Shown in pieces: positions 30,254 to 40,852 of a stretch of DNA of 64,000 nucleotides. Below the pieces are notes generated by a model. That model was given only the letters and a program-made list of their open reading frames with translations. It was not told the DNA's origin and did no database searches. Position numbers and translations under genes: made by a program. The number at the start of each line of letters is the position of its first letter. Positions within the stretch are counted from its first letter, which is position 1. The stretch is from Poa pratensis (lineage: Eukaryota; Streptophyta; Magnoliopsida; Poales; Poaceae): contig CAMZMU010000111.1 of NCBI GenBank assembly GCA_947311845.1, positions 13,894,006-13,958,005 of the forward strand, in the 5' to 3' direction.

Positions 30254-33200
30254 ATGGAGGAGCAGAACAAGCTGCTCGCGGATCTCGCGACGACCATGTC
30301 GGCGATGAATTCCAAGCTTGAGGAGATCCATCCCGCAGTAATCGAACTGCATACTTGGAAGTCGGCAATGGAGCGATCAATGGAGTCCTTGCGCGCGGAG
30401 TTGGGCGACCTCCGCTCACGTGTTATCGCCATCTCCAAGCCTTCATCTCCATCCACGTCGCCAGGAGAAGAGCGCCCTCCCCTGCTGCCTCTTCCCGCGG
30501 ACGCGCTGGCGACGACACCTATGAAAGCTGCTGCTTCCAAACCCGGGGAGCAAGCAGAAGGAATTGGTGGCGACGGCCACGGGCAAGGCCACGGCGACGT
30601 TTCGAATCAACGGGGTGATTGTTTCGGTGATCTTGCGATCCCGGACGGAACCCCGGCCAAGGGTACGTATCCCATCCCTGGCCTTGGTTCTGAATCGTCT
30701 GAATTTTCTCGCGGGTGGGGTTCTCATCGTTTTCCGCCACCACCTCGTGTGGATTTTCCGCTCTTTGATGGGGATAATCCGCGCGCTTGGCGCCTCAAGT
30801 GCGAGGCGTATTTCCAAGTCTGTGGGATGCATCCGAACACATGGGTTAATTGTGCAGCAATGTATTTCATTGATGGAGCTTTGTCTTGGTTACAATCGTC
30901 TCAGGCTCATTTACACCACCCAGTTTGGAAAGATTTCGTTTCTCTCATTTGCACACAATTTGGTCGCGCTGGTTTTCAACACCATTTGCGTCTGTTCAAC
31001 AAGCTTCGCCAAACGGGCTCTGTTGCAGAGTACGTGAGCCACTTTAACGAGTCGATGCACAACCTTACCGCGCATCATAGCTCGTGGGAGCCTGCTTATT
31101 TTATCACTCATTTTATTGATGGGTTGCATCGGGACATTCGTGCTGCAGTTTTATTACATCAACCTGTCAATCTCGATACTGCCGTGGATCTTGCTCTATT
31201 ACAGGAAGGTGTTCTGGAGTCTTACAGGCAGGAAGTGCGGCGCCCGGATTTCTCTCCCATGCCACGAGCTATACCTCGCACCGCCATGCCTCTGCCTACA
31301 CCTCCGCGGGGGCAACCTCCGCCAGCGAACAAGCCTGAGGAGCGGAGAGGTGCTGAACAACCGCGCCATTCTGTCACTGACGACAAGGTGGCGACGCTTC
31401 GTGCTTACCGGCGAGCGCGCGGCCTCTGCTTCACCTGTGGTGAGCGATATAGCCGAGAACACCAGTGCGGGCCGACAGTGCCGTTGCACGTGGTGGAGGA
31501 ACTGCTAGCCATGGTGCAGACCGACAGCGAGCCGGACCAGCAACCCGGCAAGGCGCAGAGCGAAGCTAGCAGCGATTGTATGCATGTGTCTCAGGAAGCT
31601 GTCGAAGGAGGACAAGGTCCTGCTACTATGAGGTTGCAAGGATGGATGATGAACCAAGAAATGCTGATGCTTGTTGACTCCGGCAGTTCCCACACTTTCA
31701 TCAGCGCTGAGATGGCAGAGAGGCTTCAGTGCCAAAGCCGCAAGATCAAGGCCTTGCGTGTGAAGGTAGCAAATGGGGGCAAGATGTTCTGTGACACCGA
31801 ATTGTTCAATTGTGAGTGGTGGACGCAGGGATGCAAATTTGTATCCAACTTCAAGGTGTTACCTCTTGGTTCCTATGATGTGATTTTGGGGTATGACTGG
31901 CTCACAGCACACAGCCCTATGACAGTGGATTGGAGCAAGCAAACGATGGCGTTTCAGTCCGAAGGCAAGACCGTGAATTTGGTAGGCCTGCAACCTGATG
32001 TTACCAAATGTCCACTGCTGACCGGCGAACAGCTCCAAGCCTTGATTCAGACGTCTAGAGTGTCTAGAGTGGTGCAATTGTGTTTGATGAAACCCGAGAC
32101 AGCTAAGGATGAATCGGTCCTTCCTGAAGCCGCAGCTAAATTACTGATGGAATATGATGTGTTGTTTGAGGAACCAAGTGGGTTGCCACCCCAGCGGCAG
32201 TTCGATCACGCTATTCCTCTTCTCCCTGGAGCTAAGCCAGTCAATCTAAGGCCGTACCGCTACAACCCAGCTCAGAAGGATGAAGTGGAGAAACAAATTG
32301 CTGAGATGCTGCGCCAAGGCATTATTCGTTTCAGTTCTAGCCCCTATTCCTCCCCGGTAATCTTGGTACTCAAGAAGGACCTCACCTGGCGGTTTTGCGT
32401 GGATTTCCGTCAGCTTAATGCGATAACTGTCAAGAATCGATATCCGTTGCCCATTATTGATGAGTTGTTGGACGAGCTAGCTGGTTCTTGCCTGTTCACC
32501 AGCTTGGACCTGCGCGCCGGTTACCACCAGATTCGAATGAGATCTGAAGACGAGCACAAGACGGCGTTTAAGACGCACAACGGCCACTACGAGTTTCGTG
32601 TCATGGCTTACGGACTCACAGGTGCCCCGGCAACTTTCCAAGGGCTGATGAACACTATCCTGCAACCATTGTTGCGAAAAGGAGTGCTGGTCTTCATAGA
32701 TGACATATTGATATATAGCAAGGACATGGAGTCTCATCTTCGCATCCTCAAACAAGTTTTTACTACACTGGCAGAGCATCAACTCAAGATCAAGCGCAGC
32801 AAATGTAAATTTTTCCAAGCATCCTTGGTCTATTTGGGACACGAGGTCAGCGCAGATGGAGTGCGCACTGACAGCAAAAACATTGACGCAGTGAAGCGTT
32901 GGCCAAGACCCAGTTCAGTGAAAGAGGTCAGGCAAATTCTGGGATTTGCAGGCTACTATAGGAAGTTCGTGAAGGACTTTGGGATCATCTGTCGACCGTT
33001 GACTGATTTGCTGAAGAAACACACTGTTTTTCATTGGACAGACCTGGAGGAAGCATCCTTCTCTACTCTGCGACAGGCATTGATCTCTGCCCCTGTTCTC
33101 GCACTCCCTGACTTTGGGAAAACTTTCGAGATTGAAACTGATGCCTCAGACCGAGGAGTTGGAGCAGTGCTGATTCAAAACAAACACCCTTTGGCATATT

Positions 33201-35107
33201 TGAGCAAAGCACTAGGGCCCCGCACGAGTATGCTGTCAACTTATGAAAAGGAGGCTCTGGCCATCCTTATGGCCGTGGACCACTGGCGTGCTTATCTCCA
33301 ACCAGCAGAATTCATCATACATACCGACCAGAAGAGCCTCATTCACTTAGAGGATCAGCGCATCACTACTCCTTGGCAGCAAAAAGTCATGGTGAAACTG
33401 CTGGGCCTTCGGTACAGAATTGCCTACAAGCGAGGACCAGAGAACCGTGCTGCAGATGCATTATCTAGGTGCCCACAGCCAGTAATGGGAGAGTTGGCCG
33501 CTGTTTCTGTCTGTTTGCCTACATGGTTGGAGGAGGTTCAACAGGGTTATCGTGCAGATCAGCAAGCTCAGAAATTAATGAGTCAGCTGACGGCCGAACC
33601 TAAAACAAGCCCACCAGAATTCACTTTCGAAGATGGTATCATTCGAGTGCAAGGGCGTGTGTGGGTGGGCCGCAACGAACCTCTGCAGCAAAAGATCTTG
33701 GTTGCGTTGCATGCTAGTGCACTTGGTGGACATTCAGGCTTCAATGTCACGTACCGCAGAGTTCGCACTCTTTTCGCATGGCCAGGCATGAAGGAATTCG
33801 TGCGCAAGTTTGTCGAGGCATGTTCTCTTTGCAAACAAGCTAAGCCGGAGAAGGTCCGCTACCCGGGCTTATTGGAGCCACTGCCCGTGCCGCCCCATCT
33901 TTGGCATACGGTCACCATGGACTTCGTGGAGGGGCTGCCGCGCTCATCTGGGTACAACTGCATCCTGGTTATCGTCGACAAGCTGTCACGATATGCTCAC
34001 TTTGTCCCTCTTAAGCACCCTTTCACAGCGTTCCAAGTGGCCCAGGCGTATATGTTCAATGTGTTCAAGCTTCATGGTCTACCAGCTGCCATAGTTTCAG
34101 ACCGAGATAAGGTGTTCACCAGTACCTTGTGGCGTGAGTTGTTCCGCCTCTCCCAAACTCAACTGCGAATGAGCTCCGCCTATCATCCGCAGACCGACGG
34201 GCAAACTGAGCGCGTCAACCAATGCTTGGAGACATACCTGCGCTGCTTTGCCCATGCTTGCCCAGCCAAGTGGACAGCTTGGCTCCATCTTGCTGAGTTC
34301 TGGTATAACACGTCACCACATGCCACTCTCGGTAAGACACCTTTTGAAGTGCTCTATGGACATAGTCCACGCCATTTTGGGATGACTGATCCAGCATCAT
34401 GCTCGGTGCCGGAACTCTCTGAGTGGCTCCAAGACAGAGAGGAAACCATGGCCTTGCTGCGACAGCACCTGTTGCGAGCCCAACAGCACATGAAACTGGT
34501 GGCGGACAAGAAACGCTCTGATCGAGTTTTCGCAGTACATGACTGGGTGTACCTGAAGCTCCAGCCCTACGTCCAGACCTCTTTGGCGACACGCTCTAAT
34601 CCCAAACTAGCTTTTCGTTACTTTGGTCCATTTCAGGTGCTGCAACGTGTCGGAGGGACGTCCTACAAGCTCCAGCTGCCGGAGAACTGCCGGCTGCATC
34701 CGGTGATCCATGTCTCGCAGCTGCGGAAAGCACTGCCACCCAAGACGGAAGTCCTGCCAGAACTGCCGGTACCTGCTACTGCACCTCCTGAACCGGCCAA
34801 GGTGCTTGCGACAAGGCTGTACCAGAAGGGCGGGGACACACGCACGCAAGTCCTGGTGCAGTGGAGTGACCAGCCAGAGTCGCTGGGGACATGGGAAGAC
34901 CAAGGCGAGCTGCTTCACCGTTTTCCCTTGGCGCCAGCTTGGGGACAAGCTGGTTCTCAACCAGGGGAGAATGTCACGAACCGTGACACAAGAGCTAACA
35001 TTGCTGCTGCTTCTACTTCATCGTCAGCAACAGCCAGCCGGGACGGAGGTGAAGATGGGCCGCGGGCCAGCAAGCGAGACCGCAGGCCCAACCCGCGCTA
35101 CCAGTGA
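30254..35107 (+). CDS. Gag-pol polyprotein, chromovirus type, intact frame
   Basis: 1617 residues without interruption. GAG core lies at about 150-310 (FPLFDGDNPRAWRLKCEAYF). A zinc knuckle CFTCGERYSREHQC starts near 392. Protease active site LVDSGSSHTF has Asp about 475. RT spans about 640-830 (RFCVDFRQLNAITVKNRYPL; active site FIDDILIYS near 814). RNase H spans about 950-1075 (ETDASDRGVGAVL, TYEKEALAI, NRAADALSR). Integrase spans about 1140-1340 (zinc finger ending CSLCKQAK; catalytic TMDFVEGLPR, SDRDKVF, QTDGQTERVN). A C-terminal chromodomain-like segment (TRTQVLVQWSDQPESLGTWE) lies near 1540. The frame ends inside the right LTR. The polyprotein has all activities for retrotransposition, but the inverted left LTR should prevent normal transcription. 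Confidence 0.97.
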   Translation: MEEQNKLLADLATTMSAMNSKLEEIHPAVIELHTWKSAMERSMESLRAELGDLRSRVIAISKPSSPSTSPGEERPPLLPLPADALATTPMKAAASKPGEQAEGIGGDGHGQGHGDVSNQRGDCFGDLAIPDGTPAKGTYPIPGLGSESSEFSRGWGSHRFPPPPRVDFPLFDGDNPRAWRLKCEAYFQVCGMHPNTWVNCAAMYFIDGALSWLQSSQAHLHHPVWKDFVSLICTQFGRAGFQHHLRLFNKLRQTGSVAEYVSHFNESMHNLTAHHSSWEPAYFITHFIDGLHRDIRAAVLLHQPVNLDTAVDLALLQEGVLESYRQEVRRPDFSPMPRAIPRTAMPLPTPPRGQPPPANKPEERRGAEQPRHSVTDDKVATLRAYRRARGLCFTCGERYSREHQCGPTVPLHVVEELLAMVQTDSEPDQQPGKAQSEASSDCMHVSQEAVEGGQGPATMRLQGWMMNQEMLMLVDSGSSHTFISAEMAERLQCQSRKIKALRVKVANGGKMFCDTELFNCEWWTQGCKFVSNFKVLPLGSYDVILGYDWLTAHSPMTVDWSKQTMAFQSEGKTVNLVGLQPDVTKCPLLTGEQLQALIQTSRVSRVVQLCLMKPETAKDESVLPEAAAKLLMEYDVLFEEPSGLPPQRQFDHAIPLLPGAKPVNLRPYRYNPAQKDEVEKQIAEMLRQGIIRFSSSPYSSPVILVLKKDLTWRFCVDFRQLNAITVKNRYPLPIIDELLDELAGSCLFTSLDLRAGYHQIRMRSEDEHKTAFKTHNGHYEFRVMAYGLTGAPATFQGLMNTILQPLLRKGVLVFIDDILIYSKDMESHLRILKQVFTTLAEHQLKIKRSKCKFFQASLVYLGHEVSADGVRTDSKNIDAVKRWPRPSSVKEVRQILGFAGYYRKFVKDFGIICRPLTDLLKKHTVFHWTDLEEASFSTLRQALISAPVLALPDFGKTFEIETDASDRGVGAVLIQNKHPLAYLSKALGPRTSMLSTYEKEALAILMAVDHWRAYLQPAEFIIHTDQKSLIHLEDQRITTPWQQKVMVKLLGLRYRIAYKRGPENRAADALSRCPQPVMGELAAVSVCLPTWLEEVQQGYRADQQAQKLMSQLTAEPKTSPPEFTFEDGIIRVQGRVWVGRNEPLQQKILVALHASALGGHSGFNVTYRRVRTLFAWPGMKEFVRKFVEACSLCKQAKPEKVRYPGLLEPLPVPPHLWHTVTMDFVEGLPRSSGYNCILVIVDKLSRYAHFVPLKHPFTAFQVAQAYMFNVFKLHGLPAAIVSDRDKVFTSTLWRELFRLSQTQLRMSSAYHPQTDGQTERVNQCLETYLRCFAHACPAKWTAWLHLAEFWYNTSPHATLGKTPFEVLYGHSPRHFGMTDPASCSVPELSEWLQDREETMALLRQHLLRAQQHMKLVADKKRSDRVFAVHDWVYLKLQPYVQTSLATRSNPKLAFRYFGPFQVLQRVGGTSYKLQLPENCRLHPVIHVSQLRKALPPKTEVLPELPVPATAPPEPAKVLATRLYQKGGDTRTQVLVQWSDQPESLGTWEDQGELLHRFPLAPAWGQAGSQPGENVTNRDTRANIAAASTSSSATASRDGGEDGPRASKRDRRPNPRYQ

Positions 35108-35319
35108 AGCCAGCCCAGCTACATGGGACAGTGTCTACTTAGATCGTCTAGGGTACGATGGGGAAAGTGAGGATGAACTAGGCGGCCGGCTTTCTCTTCT
35201 CAATCCCTGTACTCTTCTCTTCTCAATCCCCTGTACTCCTCTCTCTCAATCCCCAGAATTCTTGTACCAAACTACCAGTTGTATCTGAATTAAGTGCAGT
35301 CCAGATCGGGAGCGTAACA
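34972..35319 (+). repeat. Right LTR, normal orientation
   Basis: Starts TGTCACGAACCGTGACA, itself a perfect 7 bp palindrome around AAC, and ends GGGAGCGTAACA. Contains imperfect tandem repeats of CTTCTCAATCCC(C)TGTACTC. Preceded by purine-rich CCAGGGGAGAA. Confidence 0.95.
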
Positions 35320-35324
35320 AAAAG

Positions 35325-36263
35325 TAACATAGAGGTAACTTTTTTGACCGTGGAGACATAGGAACGACGTGGTCTTCGAGGGTCACAGAACATCGGTGGA
35401 GACTGCCATCCAGGATGATGGAGGACGAAGCGGACCTGTGGCGGGCAGCGAGACTGTTTAGAGGTAGTCTAGAACCCGTAGATAGTTGGCGGGTTGGCGA
35501 GTTATCCGTTTTTTCTCTTTCGGTGGATGAAGTTTTTGGCGCATGTGACTAAACGCGTTGTAACTGGCCGTTTGGGCTCTCCTTTTTGAAACAGATACGT
35601 CTCCTTAATTTTTTTTTTTTTGACTCATAGGAGTAGATACACCCATTATATCATAAATACTAGGCGAAGTTAGCTCGTTTCACTTTCTATAATGAAACCC
35701 CTTGTGGCTTAGAACCGTAAAGAGCACTTGTTTGGATCGTAGTGATTATATATGTTGCGGTTTTCCAACTTGTTTTCGCATCGACATGATCAACTCGCCT
35801 GGATGAAGTGTATAACTCATGCCTTTTAGTTGAAAGACATTTATGGTAAAGCCCCTAAACCTCCTCACTTAGTATCCCCGTGATCCTCCACCGATGACAA
35901 GGTCTAGTGGACACCTGGGAAAAAAAAGGATAGGCTGACGAGTATATATGGGTTATACATTACCAACAAGCGGTTCTTGCAAAGCAGCCTCATGGATCTC
36001 GTCAGTTTGCAAGCTTCCGACTAACGGGATGGGCCATGCAACTAGAAAGGGCCAATCTCTCATAAAGACTTGTCAATCTTGAGCTAGAAATAAAATCAGG
36101 TCACAGTATGACCGGATGGTGGCGTTAATATATAGGGCATTAGATCGTGGCCATCATCGCTACACAATGATGCATGTAACCATACCCATCATCACTCGCA
36201 TTAATAGGGGTCTATAACTCGCATCCTGTCGTGCATACAAGGCTGAGAAAGATATTCCTAGAC
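35325..36263. other. Unassigned intergenic DNA
   Basis: No domain-bearing ORF or terminal-repeat element is recognised. A T run at about 35610-35622 is unremarkable. Confidence 0.4.
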
Positions 36264-36989
36264 AGACACAAGTATATGTAGAATCGAAAGTGACGTCCAT
36301 AGTTGACGAGGAGCCTTGGACCTTATCCTCTCCCGCGGAAAGAGAGGCGATATTTCTGAGCCACCCCGTCAGATCCACCTCGCCGCCGGCGGCTCGCCGG
36401 TTTCCCTCGCCTCCGTCGGCCGCTTCGGCGGCGGGAGGTGAGGGGAACCTCGGGCCCCGGCGTGTACATAGTGTAGGGTTTGCTAGGGTAGTCGTCGGCG
36501 GCGGCAAGGAGGCGGTGGCGCGGCGGACGTCGTGTGTTCGTTTTGCAGGTGGGCTCTTCCTCTCCGGCTTCGGCGTTCGTTGGAGCGTCGCGGTCGAGCG
36601 CCGCCCTGCGCGTGCTCGCGGCCCTCCGGGGTCGCCGTGCATGCTCATCCCCTTCCAGATCTCGCCGCGGCGGATCTGGTCGACATCACTGAAGCAGCTG
36701 GAGGTCAACCGAGGCGACGATGGCGACGGAGCGAGGCGGAGGCTCTCCGGAGTTCGAGGCCCGAAGACTTCCCGTCCGCTTGGGGATCTTCTCCCATCCA
36801 AGGTCAATGGAGAAGGAGCGGCGGCGCGCCATCGGCACGTCTCTCTCCTCATCGCCGGCGTCGATCTACAGGAGGATTTGGTTTGTAATTTCTTTGTTCG
36901 TGGAGATCCTCTCTGTTCTACCTTGATGTAATCCGGCTGTTTCTTCGCAAAAAAAAAAAAAAAAAAAAAAAAGACACAAGTATATGTAG
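36264..36989 (+). mobile_element. PolyA-tailed non-autonomous retroposon, 18 bp TSD
   Basis: Insert 36282-36971 ends in a run of about 24 A and is flanked by a perfect 18 bp duplication AGACACAAGTATATGTAG (36264-36281 and 36972-36989). The body is GC-rich at the 5' side (CCGCCGGCGGCTCGCC) and T-rich near the end (GATGTAATCCGGCTGTTTCT). A 213-codon frame (36290-36931) has no recognised domain. It is either a LINE-mobilised non-autonomous element or a retroposed transcript. Perfect TSD and long A tail mean it is recent. Confidence 0.85.
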
Positions 36990-37312
36990 CGCATACGCAT
37001 ACCCAGACTTCTAGCACGCTTGTTCACATATCAAGAAAACACCACCACACCAAACAAGAGTAGGGTTGTTACCTGTGCTAAGCAGGGGCTTGAACATGTA
37101 TAGATCGGTGTATCCCTTGCGTGCTACCTGTCGAATCTTGACCTCATACTACGGTATAAATCTATTACAGGGCAAAAAAAAAATCTGATACTTGGTGCAC
37201 AAGGTGAGGGCCTTTATGCGTCAGGTCGAAGCAATCTCGCTGGGTTCATATAGTATCACCCTCATAGGCAGCAGTGCCACTCGGAATCTGATCTTAAGAA
37301 CCGGTTCCATCG
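36990..37312. other. Unassigned intergenic DNA
   Basis: No gene or clear element. It continues the sequence interrupted by the retroposon. Confidence 0.4.
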
Positions 37313-37571
37313 GAGCATCTCCAGTCGGGGCGTCCAAACGGCCGCCCAAACGCTTTTGGGGCGTGCCGGACACAAAATCGCGCCCACTCGCGGCGCCCAA
37401 ACGCAAATTCGGTCCGGCGCGGCCCAGTTTTGTGTCCGGCACGTCCAGCCCACGCCCTCAACTTGGGGAGGCTTGGGGCGGCCCCGGACGGAAGGAAACA
37501 CGACGCCACGTCGGCTCCCGACGCGCGGGCCACGCCTGGCAGTGAGACACGGACTATGTCTCGTCGTTTTG

Positions 37572-37854
37572 TCGCCTGATTTTATCCCCGTCTTTCATCG
37601 TCGCCCCAATTTGCCTCGTCGCCCCAGTCGCCCCCGCCGCCCCCGCCGCCGGCTCCGCTCCACCCAAACCTAGACGCCGGCGCCGCCGTTTGCTTCCTCT
37701 CCTCGACGGCCTTCGGTTCCGGGCACCGGCGATCTCTCCGCCGCTGTATTCGATACAACCGTCCCCGGCGGTCTCTCCGCGACCCGCCCTGCCTGCAAGG
37801 TGTTCGGCGGAAGGTTCGCCTGATTTTATCCCCGTCTTTCATCGTCGCCCCAAT
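37572..37854 (+). repeat. 39 bp direct repeat upstream of the transposase
   Basis: The segment TCGCCTGATTTTATCCCCGT plus CTTTCATCGTCGCCCCAAT occurs identically at 37572-37610 and 37816-37854, in the 5' leader of the transposase. Confidence 0.9.
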
Positions 37855-37897
37855 AGCCGGCGACCGGTCGTTGATCAGTGGCCGCGTTGTATTGCAG

Positions 37898-39232
37898 ATG
37901 GATAGCGACGACGAAATGATGGCCGCGATGCTGTTGGAAGAAGAAGACGCCATCGCCGCGGAGGAAGATGAGAATATAGCAATTCTCAGTTGTCTTCTCC
38001 AACTTCAAGCCGACGAGGAAGCCAATGCCGCCCCAAAACGGGGAGGCTCGTCGTTCGGAAGGAAGAAGCCCAAGCCGAGGCAGAGAATGGAAGGCCATTG
38101 CATGTTAGTCTCGGACTACTTTGCCGAAGTTCTTGTCGCCACCGCCAAGGATTTCCGTCGACGTTTTCGGATGAACCGTGGATTGTTCAACCAGATCGTG
38201 CAAGCTGTGAGGGCGTATGATCCATGGTTCAAGTTGAAGAAGGACGCCGTGGGAACTGTTGGTTTCTCGTCAATCCAGAAGTGCACTGCAGCCATGAGAA
38301 TGCTTGCATATGGAGCACATGTTGATTCTGTAGATGACTACCTACGGATGTCAGAGTCCACAATCATCAAGTCGATGTACAGGTTCTGCAGGGCGGTGAT
38401 TGGTGTGTTTGGCCCAAACTATTTGAGCGGACCAAATGAAGAAGAAACAGCTCGGATCCTGGAACAGAATGCAGCTAGAGGATTTCCTGGGATGATTGGA
38501 AGCATAGACTGCATGCATTGGAGCTGGAAGAACTATCCATTTGGTTGGCAAGGATTGTACAAAGGAGGCTACAAAGGATATTGCAGTGTGGTTCTTGAAG
38601 CTGTGGCCGATCATGAACTATGGAATTGGCACGCATTCTTCGGCATGGCAGGATCACACAACGACATCAATGTGTTGCAGCGCTCTCCTGTGTTCGCGAA
38701 GCTAGTTGAAGGCCATGCCCCACCTGTCAACTATGTGGTCAATGGCCACGAGTACAACAAAGGGTACTACCTAGCCGATGGCATCTATCCAAAGTGGGCA
38801 ACATTTGTGAAGAGCGTCTCCAACCCTCGCGGGAACAAAGCTTGTCATTTTGCCGCTGAACAAGAGAGCGCCAGGAAGGATGTCGAGCGGGCATTTGGAG
38901 TGCTGCGGCAAAGGTTTGCTATCGTTCGGTATCCCGCTCTGACATGGTCGAATGAGCAAATGTGGGAGGTGATGAATTGTTGTGTCATCCTGCACAACAT
39001 GATCATCGAGAGTGAGCGCTATAATCCAGTGCATGATCATATGCCATATGACTTTGAGGGTCCTCAAGCACAGGTTGATCACAACGTGCCGGCAGATTTC
39101 GCAGATTATATCTCAATGCATTTGGAAATTCGTGATGAAAATACTCATAATGCACTCCAAACTGATCTAGCGGAGCATTTGTGGGCACGCCGGGGCATGG
39201 CAGCGGCAGAGGAGGAAGAGGAAGACGTTTGA
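37898..39232 (+). CDS. PIF/Harbinger transposase (DDE_Tnp_4 type)
   Basis: 444 residues from [18 protein letters not shown]. The ATG at 37898 follows TATTGCAG, a likely splice acceptor, and is preferred to the in-frame ATG at 37871. An acidic N-terminus is followed by a helical DNA-binding-like region ([40 protein letters not shown]) and the catalytic domain: first Asp in [11 protein letters not shown], second Asp in [14 protein letters not shown], Glu in [13 protein letters not shown]. This is the DDE nuclease of plant PIF/Harbinger elements, which cuts and pastes at TWA-like sites. No stop or frameshift is seen, so activity is possible. Confidence 0.95.
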   Translation: MDSDDEMMAAMLLEEEDAIAAEEDENIAILSCLLQLQADEEANAAPKRGGSSFGRKKPKPRQRMEGHCMLVSDYFAEVLVATAKDFRRRFRMNRGLFNQIVQAVRAYDPWFKLKKDAVGTVGFSSIQKCTAAMRMLAYGAHVDSVDDYLRMSESTIIKSMYRFCRAVIGVFGPNYLSGPNEEETARILEQNAARGFPGMIGSIDCMHWSWKNYPFGWQGLYKGGYKGYCSVVLEAVADHELWNWHAFFGMAGSHNDINVLQRSPVFAKLVEGHAPPVNYVVNGHEYNKGYYLADGIYPKWATFVKSVSNPRGNKACHFAAEQESARKDVERAFGVLRQRFAIVRYPALTWSNEQMWEVMNCCVILHNMIIESERYNPVHDHMPYDFEGPQAQVDHNVPADFADYISMHLEIRDENTHNALQTDLAEHLWARRGMAAAEEEEEDV

Positions 39233-39478
39233 ACTTTATTTTATATATTTGAACTATTAAATATTGTATTTGAACTATTACATATTTATGTATGTTTGAT
39301 TTTTTCCTTTCACAAAATATTAAAATTCATGTAAAAAAAAACCTTTTGGGGCGCCCCTTTGGGCGCCGCGAGTGGGGAACGCGGGCGCCCAAATGGCGCA
39401 CCTTGTCCAGACAGCGCCCAAATGGCCTGTCCGGACGGCCTTTGGGCGCCCATTTGGGCGCCGCAACTGGAGATGCTC

Positions 39479-39845
39479 TCATGGATGTTGCTGCTGAAAG
39501 GATTGAAGATGTGTCGACTATAGGATGTGAATAGATGACTATAAATTTTCATCTTTTCGTAAAGATTTAATGGACATATGATAATATAGATTCTCTAGAT
39601 CTGCAACTAGGTGAGAGTAACATAATTGGAAAGATACAAATAGCTACATGACATAACCAAAGTAATGACTGAAGTTGATGTTCTCACTACGCCCACTTTC
39701 CTACATATTCTTGGTAATTTACTTGTGATCATCGTCATGTTGGTAAGGAAACGAGGTCAAAAATGCTTCTTCACCTTGATTTTTACAGGATCATGGATAG
39801 TGCATCAAACACGGTCAATGCCATCACCCTGGCAACGAATGAGAG
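39479..39845. other. Unassigned DNA left of the Tat element
   Basis: AT-rich, no recognisable gene. GAGCC (39841-39845) is the candidate left target site of the adjoining LTR element; no partner can be checked. Confidence 0.4.
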
Positions 39846-40834
39846 CCTGTCGGGGAGCTACCCCGGGTAGGGTCATGATGTGGTACAAGCTATGCCCAGG
39901 TGTGGGCCAAGTTACAGTAAATACCGACATACCTGGACTTCAGAATGTGACGTAGGTACAAACCGACATAGGCGTACCGGGATAACCCGGGCCAGAAGGG
40001 ACCGGGGTACCATGCTGGTGCCTGCCGGCATATGTCGACCGAGATAAGGGACCCGAGATAAGGATCCGAGACAGCATAACCGACATATGTATGTCGGTAA
40101 CTTGTATGTTTTCTTATGTGCAGGGAAGGTTATTTGAGGAAGGAGAATCCGGCATATCCATGCTGGGTTATCCTTGTGTCGGGCGGAAGTCAATGCTCCT
40201 GTCACATCCCGTCTGACACGGGAGCGTCTGGCACGGAAGCGCCTGACACGGGGGCGTGCATGAGGAGCGAGATGACAGGCCATCATTCCACCGTTGACTC
40301 CGGTTTATCCGGGGACAGACTGCGAGGCAGAGGCATGGGCAGGCCATGTCTTGTCTCTGACCGAGGGTACATTCTGGCTGTGCTGTAGAGCTGCAGGAGA
40401 TGGGCATGCCACGTCCTGTCTCTGACAGGAGTAACATCATGACATACCTTTGGCATGGCTACAGTGCTTCGGGAGGGGTGTTCCGGTAACTCGGTTTAGC
40501 CTATATATATGCCCTCACCCCTCCTGCGTGAGGACGATGCCCTGAGATATCTTTCCACCCATAGCTTCATCTCCTTCCTTGTGCTTTTCACCATTGTTGA
40601 GATATACCGCTCAAGGAGGAGCTTGTACACTTGGTACCGAGATATATAGAGAGAGGAAGGCAGGAGTAGGGGCTTTACCTCCTCACGAGGGCCCTGAACC
40701 TGGGTAGATCTTGGTGTGCTTGTGTGTTCTTCGTGTGTGCTTCTTAGCGCGCTAGCCCTCTCCCGGATCCTCCAGCGTCCATCGGCCCCACACTTTAGCC
40801 ATCCTATGGCATCTGCCGTGATACCACCACGACA
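39846..40834 (+). repeat. Tat element 5' LTR
   Basis: 989 bp, starts TGTCGGGGAGCTACCC and ends ACCACCACGACA. TATATATATGCCC at about 40502-40512 is a likely TATA box. Contains ACCGACATATGTATGTCGGT, a hairpin also seen in the element's 3' region. Confidence 0.88.
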
Positions 40835-40835
40835 G

Positions 40836-40852
40836 TTGGCGCCCACCGTGGG
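40836..40852 (+). other. Primer-binding site region
   Basis: TTGGCGCCCACCGTGGG directly follows the LTR; this TGGCGCC-type site is usual in large grass Gypsy elements. Confidence 0.75.

Larger units (their letters stand above)
29793..35319 (+). mobile_element. Ty3/Gypsy chromovirus with inverted 5' LTR
   Basis: 5527 bp with a perfect 5 bp TSD AAAAG (29788-29792 and 35320-35324). Terminal repeats of 349 and 348 bp differ at only one substitution and one single-base indel, but the left copy is the reverse complement of the right one. PBS, gag-pol and right LTR all point to the plus strand, so the left LTR is the inverted part. The 1617-codon gag-pol frame is open. Chromodomain, short LTRs and small size suggest the Reina-like group of chromoviruses. 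Confidence 0.93.
37313..39478 (+). mobile_element. PIF/Harbinger DNA transposon, apparently complete
   Basis: 2166 bp with terminal inverted repeats starting GAGCATCTCCAGT at both ends, then GC-rich subterminal repeats (GGGCGCCCAAA, GGCGCCCATTTGGGCGCC). Flanking trinucleotides are TCG and TCA, an imperfect 3 bp duplication. The transposase frame is open. No Myb-like second ORF is seen, so the element may need that protein in trans. Confidence 0.88.

Noticed and set aside
36160..37017. 285-codon minus-strand frame
   Set aside because: It runs antisense through the retroposon, its A tail (encoding a Phe run) and both TSDs, so it is fortuitous.
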